Shown one piece after another: positions 56,762 to 64,000 of a DNA stretch of 64,000 nt. Source of the DNA: JBBATK01 sp044228285. Its GTDB lineage: Bacteria; Bacteroidota; Ignavibacteria; Kapaibacteriales; NICIL-2. The position numbers were made by a program, and so were the translations under genes. The stretch is from the NCBI GenBank assembly GCA_044228285.1, contig JBGAVD010000004.1:310001-374000 (forward strand), in the 5' to 3' direction. Within the stretch, counting starts at the first letter, position 1, and each line of letters opens with the position of its first letter. The notes under the pieces are model-generated. The model ran no database searches and was not told the DNA's origin. It saw only the letters and a list, made by a program, of their open reading frames with translations.

Positions 56762-57892
56762 CTAGTTCGAGCTGGCATTGAGAGGATTGATACTCTGGTC
56801 GGTGATGATACCGCCGCCAACGACGTCGTTGCCTTCATAGAGGACGACAGATTGTCCAGGAGTAATAGCCCGACGTGGCTCATCAAAGCGGATGTGCAGA
56901 TTGCCTTCTGCATCGAGCTTGCAATGAGCTGGACTCCCTTCATCTTTATAGCGAATCTTGACAACAAACTCTCGATCTTGTGGCAGGTCAGCATACTTGA
57001 TAAGGTTAACATCCCGAGCACTAAGACTGTGATGCAAGAGCTTGTCTTCCGTGCCTACTAGAAGCGTGTTCGACTCAGCCAGGACGTTCAGCACAAACAG
57101 CGGCTCGGGGTGTGCAATGCCAAGGCCACGCCGTTGTCCAATGGTATAGAAGGGAAATCCATCGTGATGGCCAATGACTTTACCGTCAAGCATAATATCA
57201 CCGCCCTGAAGCTTGGAATCTAGCGCTGGAACTTTGTCGCGGAGAAAACGATTATAGTCGTTGTCGGGGATGAAGCAAATCTCATACGATTCTTTTTTCT
57301 TAGCTACGTCGAGCCCAACTCGCTCAGCAACCGCGCGCGATTGCTCCTTTGTCATATCTGAGAGTGGAAAAATAGTACGAGCTAAGGACTCTTGGGTCAA
57401 GCCCCAAAGTGCATAGGACTGGTCTTTGTTTTGATCGTTTCCACGCGACAGAATGTAGCGCGCGCTGCTATCATCATAGCGAATACGTGCATAATGTCCG
57501 GTTGCAATCCACTCCGCACCCAAAGCATCCGCCTTCTCTAACATTTGCGACCACTTGATGTGTCGGTTACATTGTACGCATGGATTCGGCGTGCGACCCT
57601 CCATGTAATCCTGCACGAAGTAATCGATGACTTCTTCGCGAAAGCGATCGCTGAAGTCTACTACGTAGTGAGCAAATCCAAGCTTCATTGCTACGCGTCG
57701 GGCATCGTTAATACCGTCTAGGGAGCAGCACGACGAATCATTCCCAACATTTCCACCCACATCTTCATAGCGATAGGTTTTGATGGTAATGCCTATGACC
57801 TCGTAGCCCTGCTCAAGCAATAGGGCTGCTGCGACGCAGGAGTCTACTCCGCCCGACATACCAACTAACACTCTCTTTGGGTGACGCTTCAT
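56762..57892 (-). CDS. mnmA: tRNA-specific 2-thiouridylase MnmA
   Basis: The 376-residue protein has the PP-loop SGGVDS (13-18), ITIKTYRYEDVGG, TPNPCVQCNR with C105, the second catalytic Cys in ESYEICFIPD (C206), and GQRRGLGI. MnmA adenylates U34 of Lys, Glu and Gln tRNAs and transfers sulfur to make 2-thiouridine. The two cysteines needed for the persulfide relay are both present. The insert NDSSCCSLDGINDARRVA is a common variant. The gene stands alone, convergent with the glycosyltransferase gene and divergent from folC. Confidence 0.96.
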   Translation of the reverse strand: MKRHPKRVLVGMSGGVDSCVAAALLLEQGYEVIGITIKTYRYEDVGGNVGNDSSCCSLDGINDARRVAMKLGFAHYVVDFSDRFREEVIDYFVQDYMEGRTPNPCVQCNRHIKWSQMLEKADALGAEWIATGHYARIRYDDSSARYILSRGNDQNKDQSYALWGLTQESLARTIFPLSDMTKEQSRAVAERVGLDVAKKKESYEICFIPDNDYNRFLRDKVPALDSKLQGGDIMLDGKVIGHHDGFPFYTIGQRRGLGIAHPEPLFVLNVLAESNTLLVGTEDKLLHHSLSARDVNLIKYADLPQDREFVVKIRYKDEGSPAHCKLDAEGNLHIRFDEPRRAITPGQSVVLYEGNDVVGGGIITDQSINPLNASSN

Positions 57893-58039
57893 TGTTTGTT
57901 TCTCTTTTCTCAGTCAGCAGTTGTGGATGTGTAATTTGCACTCGAGTCCGATCCAACTGCAGAGTTCTCGGAATCTGCTAGGCTATGATGGAGTTTTGTA
58001 GACTCCCAATTCTCAACCTGCATTGCTTCAAAATAGCAC

Positions 58040-59347
58040 ATGGAACTACAAGCACTTCTTGATAAACTCTATTCACTCCATCGCTTTGGTATCAAACCTG
58101 GATTGGAGAGAACTGTCCAATTACTTGAAGCCATTGGCAACCCGCACAAGGAACTACGCTGTATCCACGTTGCTGGAACAAATGGTAAAGGCTCCATTTC
58201 CTCGATGTCTGCTTCAATTTTGCAGGAATCTGGTCTGCGAGTTGGATTATACACCTCGCCCCACATCCAGCGCTTCAATGAGCGCATACAAGTCAATGGA
58301 ATTCAAATATCTGACTCTGATCTTGTTGCTTGTTTTCAACAGCTTGAAAAGGCTGCCGATGAGCTACAAGCCACTTTTTTTGAACTGACCACAGCCATAG
58401 CCTTTTTGTATTTCAAGCAGATGCAGACGGATGTGTGCGTGATTGAGTGTGGAATGGGAGGTCGCTTTGACTCGACCAATGTGGTGCAAGCACTTGTAAG
58501 TGTTATCAGTTCCATCGATCTCGATCATCAAGAATACCTAGGTTCAACTCTTGAAACCATCTGCTTCGAGAAATGCGGCATTATAAAAAGCGGCGTACCA
58601 GTAGTTGTTGGGGAACAACGTGATGCACTTCGTGCTCAGATCAGTTCGTACGCAAAAGAGCATCAAGCGGCTTTTGTCCTTGCATCGGATTTCGTGCATG
58701 TACTCAATTCTCAGATTGATGATGAGTTATGTACAGTGTTTGATCTGAAGAGTCAGAGCTATGATTGTAAAGGACTTCGCGTGCCGTTATGTGGTTCACA
58801 TCAAGTCCGAAATATCGAATGCGTTGTGAGCACTTTGGAAATGCTACCCACTGACTTGCGACCAAATGAAACAGCGCTCCATCGTGGCTTTGCGCAACTG
58901 AAAAAAAATACTTCTCTTAAGGCACGCATTGAGTTGTATGCTAAGAATCCCGTGGTCATTGCTGATGTTGGACATAACCCTGCTTGCATGCGCGAGCTCG
59001 TGCAAACACTTGCGCAGTCGCCCTATAAGGAGAGGAAGTGGCAGATTGTGTTTGGGGTGATGGAAGACAAAGAAGTACGCGAAATGCTGCACATACTACA
59101 ACCTTTTTGTGCTCAACTCTTTGCTGTACATCCTCACATTGCACGCGCCCTTGATTCTGAGGCACTTGCAGAGATTGCCCGCGATGTTGGTATGGTTACT
59201 TCAGTGATGGGCGAGGATATCGCCGCAGCAGTACATGCTGCTGCCATGCAAGGGGATAGTGTTCTGGTTTGCGGGAGTTTTTATGTGATGGAGGCTGCGA
59301 TGAGTACTCTCTCTACGCTCGCTATAGCAAGAGATGCTGCTATCTAG
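58040..59347 (+). CDS. folC: Folylpolyglutamate synthase / dihydrofolate synthase
   Basis: The 435-residue Mur-ligase-family protein has the P-loop GTNGKGS (46-52), the folate signature SPHIQRFNERIQVNG, GMGGRFDSTNVV and VVIADVGHNPACM. It adds glutamate to dihydropteroate or folates using ATP in the cytoplasm. Its TAG stop overlaps, through the bases CTAG, with the stop codon of the converging lipoprotein gene. It is a single gene whose start faces divergent mnmA. Confidence 0.94.
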   Translation: MELQALLDKLYSLHRFGIKPGLERTVQLLEAIGNPHKELRCIHVAGTNGKGSISSMSASILQESGLRVGLYTSPHIQRFNERIQVNGIQISDSDLVACFQQLEKAADELQATFFELTTAIAFLYFKQMQTDVCVIECGMGGRFDSTNVVQALVSVISSIDLDHQEYLGSTLETICFEKCGIIKSGVPVVVGEQRDALRAQISSYAKEHQAAFVLASDFVHVLNSQIDDELCTVFDLKSQSYDCKGLRVPLCGSHQVRNIECVVSTLEMLPTDLRPNETALHRGFAQLKKNTSLKARIELYAKNPVVIADVGHNPACMRELVQTLAQSPYKERKWQIVFGVMEDKEVREMLHILQPFCAQLFAVHPHIARALDSEALAEIARDVGMVTSVMGEDIAAAVHAAAMQGDSVLVCGSFYVMEAAMSTLSTLAIARDAAI

Positions 59348-59886
59348 AAATTCGATTCATCGCGCCATCGCTGAATCATCCATTTGTCGCTCACATTAGC
59401 TCGTGCTATGCGCAGGTTCACTCTACCCTGAAGAAAGACGATATCGCTGGCACTAAAAGTAATGGTGAGATTGAAACCACGGCTTATGTCTTGGGTTAGA
59501 GAGTCGCCAACTGCAGTCACAACGTCGTTAAAGAGCAAGTCCAAACTCTGACATCCTTGGAACAAACCAGTAGTTGAAATCATGTCTTCGTCTCGTCCCC
59601 ACGTATGATCAATGCCAGAATCATAATCTCGGTAAATGAAACTGAAGTTTGTATCGAGAAGGCGACCATACACAAGAGTGTCTTTGGTCATGTAGGCGTA
59701 CCGAAAGTTCTGGAACAAACCTTCAATGGTTGTCTGGTCTCCCAGCCCAGCTGCCGTCTGCGCTCGCGACACTTTACGAGGTGCAAATGGGTTATCGCAG
59801 CCATCAAGTCCGAGTAGCATCATCATGCAGACCAGTAGCAGGCACAAGTGCAATGCTTGACGATATGTGGAAATAGCTGATGGCAT
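59344..59886 (-). CDS. Small putative lipoprotein, type 1
   Basis: The 180-residue protein has a signal ending LLGLDGC with Cys30 as a possible lipid site, then a 150-residue globular domain (FQNFRYAYMTKDTLVYGRLL, aromatic strands, and DKWMIQRWRD at the end). The alternating helix-strand plan suggests an NTF2-like fold, but this is a guess; no named family is recognised. It lies 50 nt downstream of a similar lipoprotein gene and shares its layout, including the same W-x-I-x-RW-x-D closing motif, so the two look like paralogues. Confidence 0.65.
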   Translation of the reverse strand: MPSAISTYRQALHLCLLLVCMMMLLGLDGCDNPFAPRKVSRAQTAAGLGDQTTIEGLFQNFRYAYMTKDTLVYGRLLDTNFSFIYRDYDSGIDHTWGRDEDMISTTGLFQGCQSLDLLFNDVVTAVGDSLTQDISRGFNLTITFSASDIVFLQGRVNLRIARANVSDKWMIQRWRDESNF

Positions 59887-59936
59887 AGGATTGCAAATGC
59901 AAGATTTTGTCTTGAAACTATTGAAACTACGAAGAA

Positions 59937-60557
59937 CTAGTTTGCAAACTGCGCCTTGAGCACGCTCCAGGTTGTAGGTATGCTATCATTGGATCCAGAT
60001 TTCGCATCTGTCCAGCGTTCAATGCTCCACTGGTTGAGCTGGTTCGGCACGATAGTTAATCTCAAATAACCAGCGGCGATCTTCGAGATGGAAGCAGAGC
60101 TGTGCGGTACGCGCAGAATGTAATCGGAGATATACACAGCAGAGTCTGGCACTCGCAATTCAAATCGGCCATTGCTGAGAACGAGCTCGCTTCGGGTGGT
60201 TGAAGCAACCTTGCTTGCCATCGAGTTAAAGGCTTGTCGCTCGTTTTGTAAGGTCCACACCTTGAATTGTTCCGTATACGAAGCGAGGGCTTCGCTCGAT
60301 GGCTCAAAATGAAAATTGCGACGAGCTCCTTGAGTGGTATCAGCGAGACATCGCATGAAATTGTCGGTATTGCTTTCTTTGACAGAGTTCTGCAGATTCG
60401 AAATCACAATTAACTCCGATGTGGGCTGTTGGAAGCTGCTTGTTGAGCCAGAAGGATCTTCCGGAGTTCGGGTTTCAAACAGGCTGCAGCTCAGCAGCGC
60501 CATGCTCATGACGAGGCTGAGAGTGTAGAGGCAGTATGGAGCTTTAGAGCACCGCAA
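59937..60557 (-). CDS. Small putative lipoprotein, type 2
   Basis: I choose a TTG at 60557 because GGAGG lies six bases upstream and it yields the lipoprotein signal MRCSKAPYCLYTLSLVMSMA followed by LLSC, with Cys24. The 206-residue product has a Ser/Thr-rich linker and a globular domain with VKESNTDNFMRCLADT, ending NQLNQWSIERWTD, matching the end of the next gene. It overlaps the recR end by 14 bases, so it is likely translated from the same transcript. An ATG at 60593 would give a longer protein with an odd N-terminus. Function unknown. Confidence 0.65.
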   Translation of the reverse strand: MRCSKAPYCLYTLSLVMSMALLSCSLFETRTPEDPSGSTSSFQQPTSELIVISNLQNSVKESNTDNFMRCLADTTQGARRNFHFEPSSEALASYTEQFKVWTLQNERQAFNSMASKVASTTRSELVLSNGRFELRVPDSAVYISDYILRVPHSSASISKIAAGYLRLTIVPNQLNQWSIERWTDAKSGSNDSIPTTWSVLKAQFAN

Positions 60558-61143
60558 TGCGACCCTCCATTGCTCTCGAAAGTGTCGCGTCATCAGCGAA
60601 CTCAATATCGCTTCCAATGGGAATTCCACGAGCAATTCTGCTCACTCGAATTCCAAGCGGTTGTATGAGGCGCGATAAATACTGCGTTGTGACTTCCCCC
60701 TCAACATTCGGATTGAGGGCAAGAATAACTTCAAGAACCGAAGAGTCCAAACGTTGAATGAGTTCGCGAATACGTAAATCATCTGGCCCAATGCCATCTA
60801 GTGGATTTAGTGAGCCGTGCAAGACATGATACATGCCATTGAATTCATTCGTTTTCTCAATGGCGACCACATCACTTGGCTCTTCAACCACACAGAGTAC
60901 AGTGCGATTGCGCTTTTCTGAGGAGCATATCGGGCAAGGATCGTTCTCTGTAAAATTGAAGCAGCGGGAGCAGTAACGCACGTTTCGCTTCAAATCAATC
61001 AGCGTTTGGGCAAAATGTCGCACCTGTTCATCGGATTGTCGTAACAGGTGGAACGTCAAGCGCTGTGCCGTTTTACGACCAATTGTTGGAAGGGAGGCGA
61101 AAACCTCAACGGCACTTTCAATGGATGGCGAAGTAGTTATCAC
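60544..61143 (-). CDS. recR: Recombination protein RecR
   Basis: The 199-residue protein shows a helix-hairpin-helix (LPTIGRKTAQRLTFHLL), a four-Cys zinc finger (C58, C61, C70, C73 in CSRCFNFTENDPCPIC), and a Toprim domain with VVEEPSDVVAIEKT and LALNPNVEGEVTTQYL. RecR works with RecO (and RecF) to load RecA on gapped DNA. recR is followed by, and overlaps, the small lipoprotein gene; the usual dnaX-ybaB partners are not present. Confidence 0.95.
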   Translation of the reverse strand: MITTSPSIESAVEVFASLPTIGRKTAQRLTFHLLRQSDEQVRHFAQTLIDLKRNVRYCSRCFNFTENDPCPICSSEKRNRTVLCVVEEPSDVVAIEKTNEFNGMYHVLHGSLNPLDGIGPDDLRIRELIQRLDSSVLEVILALNPNVEGEVTTQYLSRLIQPLGIRVSRIARGIPIGSDIEFADDATLSRAMEGRIAVL

Positions 61144-61396
61144 TGGCTTGGGTATACGTCAGGAAATGTTTTTCGTTAGAGGTTGCAGCCAAGGCTGCCC
61201 TTTCTACAAATCTACTCAGTCTGTTGTCACAGCAAGGTGCGATTGTGCGGATTTTCGCTGTACTTTTGTTGACGGCTGTTTGGGGAGAATCATGCAACAA
61301 AGCGGACTGCCGTTCGTTGAAGAGGGAAAGTGACAGCACCTGGTGTTGTCCGATGAAAGAGAAAACATTCATTCTTCACCTTATTAGGACCTACTT

Positions 61397-62074
61397 ATGG
61401 GTATGTTTAGTCGTATGTCCGACATCTTCAAGTCTAACGTGAACGACGCCTTAGACAATGCCGAAGATCCGGAAAAGATGCTCAAGCAGATGGTGCTTGA
61501 AATGGAAGAGTCTATAAACCGCGCGACTCTCGCAGTAGCAAACGCGATTGCGAACGAAAAATCGCTCGAACGTAAACTCAGTAATTCCAAGAATCAATCG
61601 GCTGATTGGCAACAAAAAGCAGTGCAAGCTCTGCAAGCTGGTCGCGAAGATCTGGCGAAAGCGGCATTGGAAAAGAAGGCGCAAAGCGATCGCAATGCAG
61701 CCGATCTGGAGCCGATCTACGCTACAGCGAAGGCTACATCATCAAAGCTGCGTGATCAATTGGATCAATTGAAGTCGAAGCTAGACGAAGCACGTTCTCG
61801 CCAGAGTACGTTGATTGCTCGCTCACAGGCTGCAAAAGCTCAAAAAGAAATCGCGCAATCATTTAGCGGAATTGGTTCTGATGCCTTTTCAAAATTCGAT
61901 AAATTTGAAGGCAAAATCGAAAAGTTGGAGTCGCAAGCAAGTGCCTTTGAACAACTAGCCGGCGAGAATACCTCGCTGGATCAGGAGTTCAAACAGCTCA
62001 GTTCTGCGGCCACGGTCGACTCAGAATTACAGAAATTGAAAGAGAGTTTAGGTCAATTACCACCACAGCAATAA
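61397..62074 (+). CDS. pspA: PspA/IM30-family membrane-stress protein
   Basis: The 225-residue protein begins with an amphipathic helix (GMFSRMSDIFKSNVNDALDN) and the family signature DPEKMLKQMVLEMEESI, followed by a long coiled coil and a Gln-rich tail. PspA/IM30 proteins form membrane-binding ESCRT-III-like oligomers that protect the inner membrane under stress. It pairs with the YbjN-like gene 9 nt downstream. A TACTTTTG at 61261-61268 fits a Bacteroidetes -7 element far upstream, but its -33 partner is missing. Confidence 0.92.
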   Translation: MGMFSRMSDIFKSNVNDALDNAEDPEKMLKQMVLEMEESINRATLAVANAIANEKSLERKLSNSKNQSADWQQKAVQALQAGREDLAKAALEKKAQSDRNAADLEPIYATAKATSSKLRDQLDQLKSKLDEARSRQSTLIARSQAAKAQKEIAQSFSGIGSDAFSKFDKFEGKIEKLESQASAFEQLAGENTSLDQEFKQLSSAATVDSELQKLKESLGQLPPQQ

Positions 62075-62083
62075 GGAAACAAC

Positions 62084-62539
62084 ATGGAAATCGATGTAAA
62101 TCAAAAGAGTCTTGAGCTAGTAGAAGAAACTCGTATTCGCGTTGAGAATATTCTCAAGGATGCGTATCCAGAGTTTATCAACTTTGGAAACGATGTCTAT
62201 GCGGTTACTCGTGGCTCAACTCGTGTCATGATCTCTATCCGTCCCTTTACTGCGGAGGAGTGCATGGTTGAATGTACCGCGCACGTTGTTGCCGGAGCAA
62301 CCATCAATGAAGAGCTCATGCGCTTCCTCTTACGCAAGAATGCAGAAATTCACTTGGGTGGTTTTGGATTGCTCTTCGACGATACCATCGTCTATTCGAA
62401 CTCGATCACTGGAACACACCTTGATCGCAACGAACTTATTGTTCTCGTTGCCTCGGTAGCAGTGATCTCTGATCACTATGATGATGAAATCGTCGCCATC
62501 GCAGGCGGAAAACGCGCGAGTGACGTTACGGAACTATAA
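62084..62539 (+). CDS. YbjN / type III chaperone-like protein paired with PspA
   Basis: A 151-residue soluble alpha/beta protein: a helical N-terminus, strands VYAVTRGSTRVMISIRPF and ECMVECTAHVV, then INEELMRFLLRKNAEIHLGG and DHYDDEIVAIAGG. This layout matches the YbjN and type III secretion chaperone-like superfamily. It is 9 nt from pspA and ends at a strong terminator, so the two are one operon; it may bind PspA or a stress-related client. The specific partner is inferred. Confidence 0.7.
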   Translation: MEIDVNQKSLELVEETRIRVENILKDAYPEFINFGNDVYAVTRGSTRVMISIRPFTAEECMVECTAHVVAGATINEELMRFLLRKNAEIHLGGFGLLFDDTIVYSNSITGTHLDRNELIVLVASVAVISDHYDDEIVAIAGGKRASDVTEL

Positions 62540-62570
62540 AAGCTAGGTTTCGTGCTGCTTACAACTTTAG

Positions 62571-62611
62571 TCCGAGATTGAATTGTGTTTTCGATCTCGG
62601 ATTTTTTTTTT
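62571..62611 (+). terminator. Intrinsic terminator of the pspA operon
   Basis: TCCGAGAT pairs with ATCTCGGA around a 15-base loop that adds a GA/TC pair, followed by ten T residues. It lies 31 nt after the stop codon. Confidence 0.92.
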
Positions 62612-62939
62612 GCGAACTGAGGAGAGTCCATCTTCAACAGAACATCTATCCTCAACTCTAAGCACAGTTCCAGCGCTTCGTTCTATGGCTTAAAAGTTCC
62701 TGAGCTTCTCAGTCTTCTAAGTACAGGTCCATGAGTAGATCAAGTGAATGTTGCACGCATAATTTGTGGTTCCTCGCGAACGAAGATCGCGGACAGAAAT
62801 GCTATCGCTGCCCAAATAGCATTAGACCCGACCCACTGTATTTCGTATCATCCATCTAAAAACACCGCCATGCCTGATCGCTGTGCTATGCGGACCTGCG
62901 AGCTTAGCGAGGACATGAGCGCCAGTTCACTGATTGCAT
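62612..62939. other. Intergenic gap before the beta-barrel gene
   Basis: About 330 bases between converging genes. The longest open frame (62744-62956) runs into the neighbouring gene on the other strand, has no ribosome-binding site and no recognised family. No repeats or RNA seen. Confidence 0.5.
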
Positions 62940-64000
62940 CTAGTATCGGTAACTAAACTGAAGGAGATACTGCGAAGGTTTTGAAACAGCCGAATATGTT
63001 GAGGATGTGCCATCTCCATACAGCGTATAGTCAGCGCTTACACTTGACCAACGTCCGCTGAGATCAATGCGAATATGCTTATCAGCTTCAACACCGAGCC
63101 CGCAAGCCATTGTTGTGACTGAGGCATCGCTGATTCTCGCCACATATGCACTTGATGATTGATCAACAGACGCTCTCACAAAAATTGGCAACGAAGGCAG
63201 CTTGTACTCTGCACCCACACTAAGGTTCAGTTGTTCTTGTAGTTGGCTACGCACACTATCGTTCAGTGTCGTGAAGAAGAGGGCGTAGTTAGAAGGGACG
63301 TTAAAAGACGCTGAACTATAGTCGCGATAACGCAATGCAGCTGAAACTTTCAACTCTTTGATGATGACTGCTGCTGCAAGACCAAGGTCCCAAGGTGAGC
63401 TTAGGCTGTAGTCATTGATGTAGCTGTATTGATAGGTGAATGCGCTATCTGGCTTGGGATCATAGGAAGCTGAAGCGGCGCGTGAGTAATCCTCCTGGAT
63501 TCGATAGCGTAGTGGGGGACTCATACTGAAACTCAAACGGGCCCAGTCGTCAATCTTTGCCATGAGTGAGAAGCGAATGTCAAATGCTGAGCTGGTCTGA
63601 TGCAATCGATCGTCCACCTGCAGTCTATTCAAATCTATGTTGCTGCGTGGCACCTTTAGGTCGTAGCGATTGTAAACGTCTAGCACATCCTGCTCACTGT
63701 AAGATCGGGAGTAGCTATAATCAGACCATCGACTTCCAAGCGTAACACCAATAGAGAATGCAGGACTGAGCTCAAAGCCCATTCCTGCTAGTACGCTCCC
63801 ACGACCACCGCTTTGTGAGATTGTTGCTCGTTGTTGTAGACTGTCGTTCACTGGACTTACCAAACGCATTACGGACGAATCAATATCAGCCACATATACT
63901 TGGTACAAGAGGTTATCACTCAGACTCGCTCCAATGTCCTTCAGCATAATCGGAACAATGGAGGAGTTTGGGTTGAACGCTTCTAGGCTGTATTCTGAGC
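62940..64000 (-). CDS. Outer-membrane beta-barrel protein (N-terminus beyond window)
   Basis: The frame stays open to the right edge, so the start and signal sequence lie outside. The visible 353 residues alternate aromatic and polar residues as amphipathic strands (SIGVTLGSRWSDYSYSRSY, RLSFSMSPPLRYRIQEDYSR), with Asp/Ser-rich turns, and end in YLLQFSYRY, a C-terminal Tyr typical of barrels recognised by the BAM machinery. The shape recalls FadL/PorV-like transporters, but no key residues identify a substrate. Confidence 0.7.
   Translation of the reverse strand, partial: SEYSLEAFNPNSSIVPIMLKDIGASLSDNLLYQVYVADIDSSVMRLVSPVNDSLQQRATISQSGGRGSVLAGMGFELSPAFSIGVTLGSRWSDYSYSRSYSEQDVLDVYNRYDLKVPRSNIDLNRLQVDDRLHQTSSAFDIRFSLMAKIDDWARLSFSMSPPLRYRIQEDYSRAASASYDPKPDSAFTYQYSYINDYSLSSPWDLGLAAAVIIKELKVSAALRYRDYSSASFNVPSNYALFFTTLNDSVRSQLQEQLNLSVGAEYKLPSLPIFVRASVDQSSSAYVARISDASVTTMACGLGVEADKHIRIDLSGRWSSVSADYTLYGDGTSSTYSAVSKPSQYLLQFSYRY

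Noticed and set aside
61281..61296. GG-N10-GC match upstream of pspA as a sigma-54 promoter
   Set aside because: Only the invariant GG and GC fit; the remaining TGGCAC and TTGC positions do not, so a chance match is likely.
62744..62956. 70-codon open frame between the pspA operon and the barrel gene
   Set aside because: No ribosome-binding site, no family resemblance, and it overlaps the end of the opposite-strand gene.

Overview
The window looks like a chromosomal piece from the Bacteroidota/Chlorobiota (FCB) group, most likely an Ignavibacteria- or Kapabacteria-like lineage. This is inferred from gene content, not from any database search. Pointers are a six-gene alternative complex III operon, very large secreted proteins with type IX secretion (T9SS) C-terminal sorting domains, a DUF2723 membrane protein, a PASTA membrane protein, and two tRNA promoters of the Bacteroidetes form TTG-N19-TAnnTTTG. 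Unusually for this group, it also carries a nine-gene flagellar cluster.

Region by region. 3-9279 (+): respiratory block with SCO1 (cut by the left edge), a DUF420 membrane protein, a small CPSC protein and actABCDEF, closed by a strong terminator at 9313. 9705-15079 (-): efflux block with an M15 peptidase, an HlyD/MacA adaptor, a MacB-like permease without an adjacent ATPase, and a TolC-like channel. 15204-20447: DUF2723 membrane protein (+), three-PASTA protein (-), DHH phosphoesterase (+). 20491-28773 (-): flgF-flgG-flgA-flgH-flgI then flgJ-flgN-flgK-flgL, with a near-consensus sigma-54 promoter ahead of flgF. 29631-38826 (-): two adjacent giant VWA/Ig-like T9SS cargo proteins, each closed by a hairpin terminator. 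38969-43305: LD-carboxypeptidase, tRNA-Ser(GGA), an ECF-type sigma factor just behind that tRNA, an orphan solute-binding lipoprotein, a small Smr-domain protein and tRNA-Pro(CGG).

43822-56637: a VWA membrane protein; a three-gene redox operon (GltD-like flavoprotein with ferredoxin domain, korA, korB); a haem-binding protein; a secreted beta-helix protein; DUF1003; kbl; and a GT4 glycosyltransferase. 56762-64000: mnmA, folC, two related small lipoproteins behind recR, a pspA plus YbjN-like pair, and an outer-membrane beta-barrel protein cut by the right edge.

How the genes work together: the ACIII complex passes quinol electrons to cytochrome c or an oxidase, and SCO1/DUF420 serve copper or haem assembly of that oxidase. 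The flagellar genes encode rod, ring and hook-junction parts. Surface proteins leave through T9SS. The KorAB/GltD-like unit links 2-oxoacid oxidation to ferredoxin and probably NAD(P)H. No CRISPR array, transposase, rRNA or prophage was seen. Gaps without a convincing gene are 9345-9704, 28825-29552, 42940-43231, 43346-43821 and 62612-62939.
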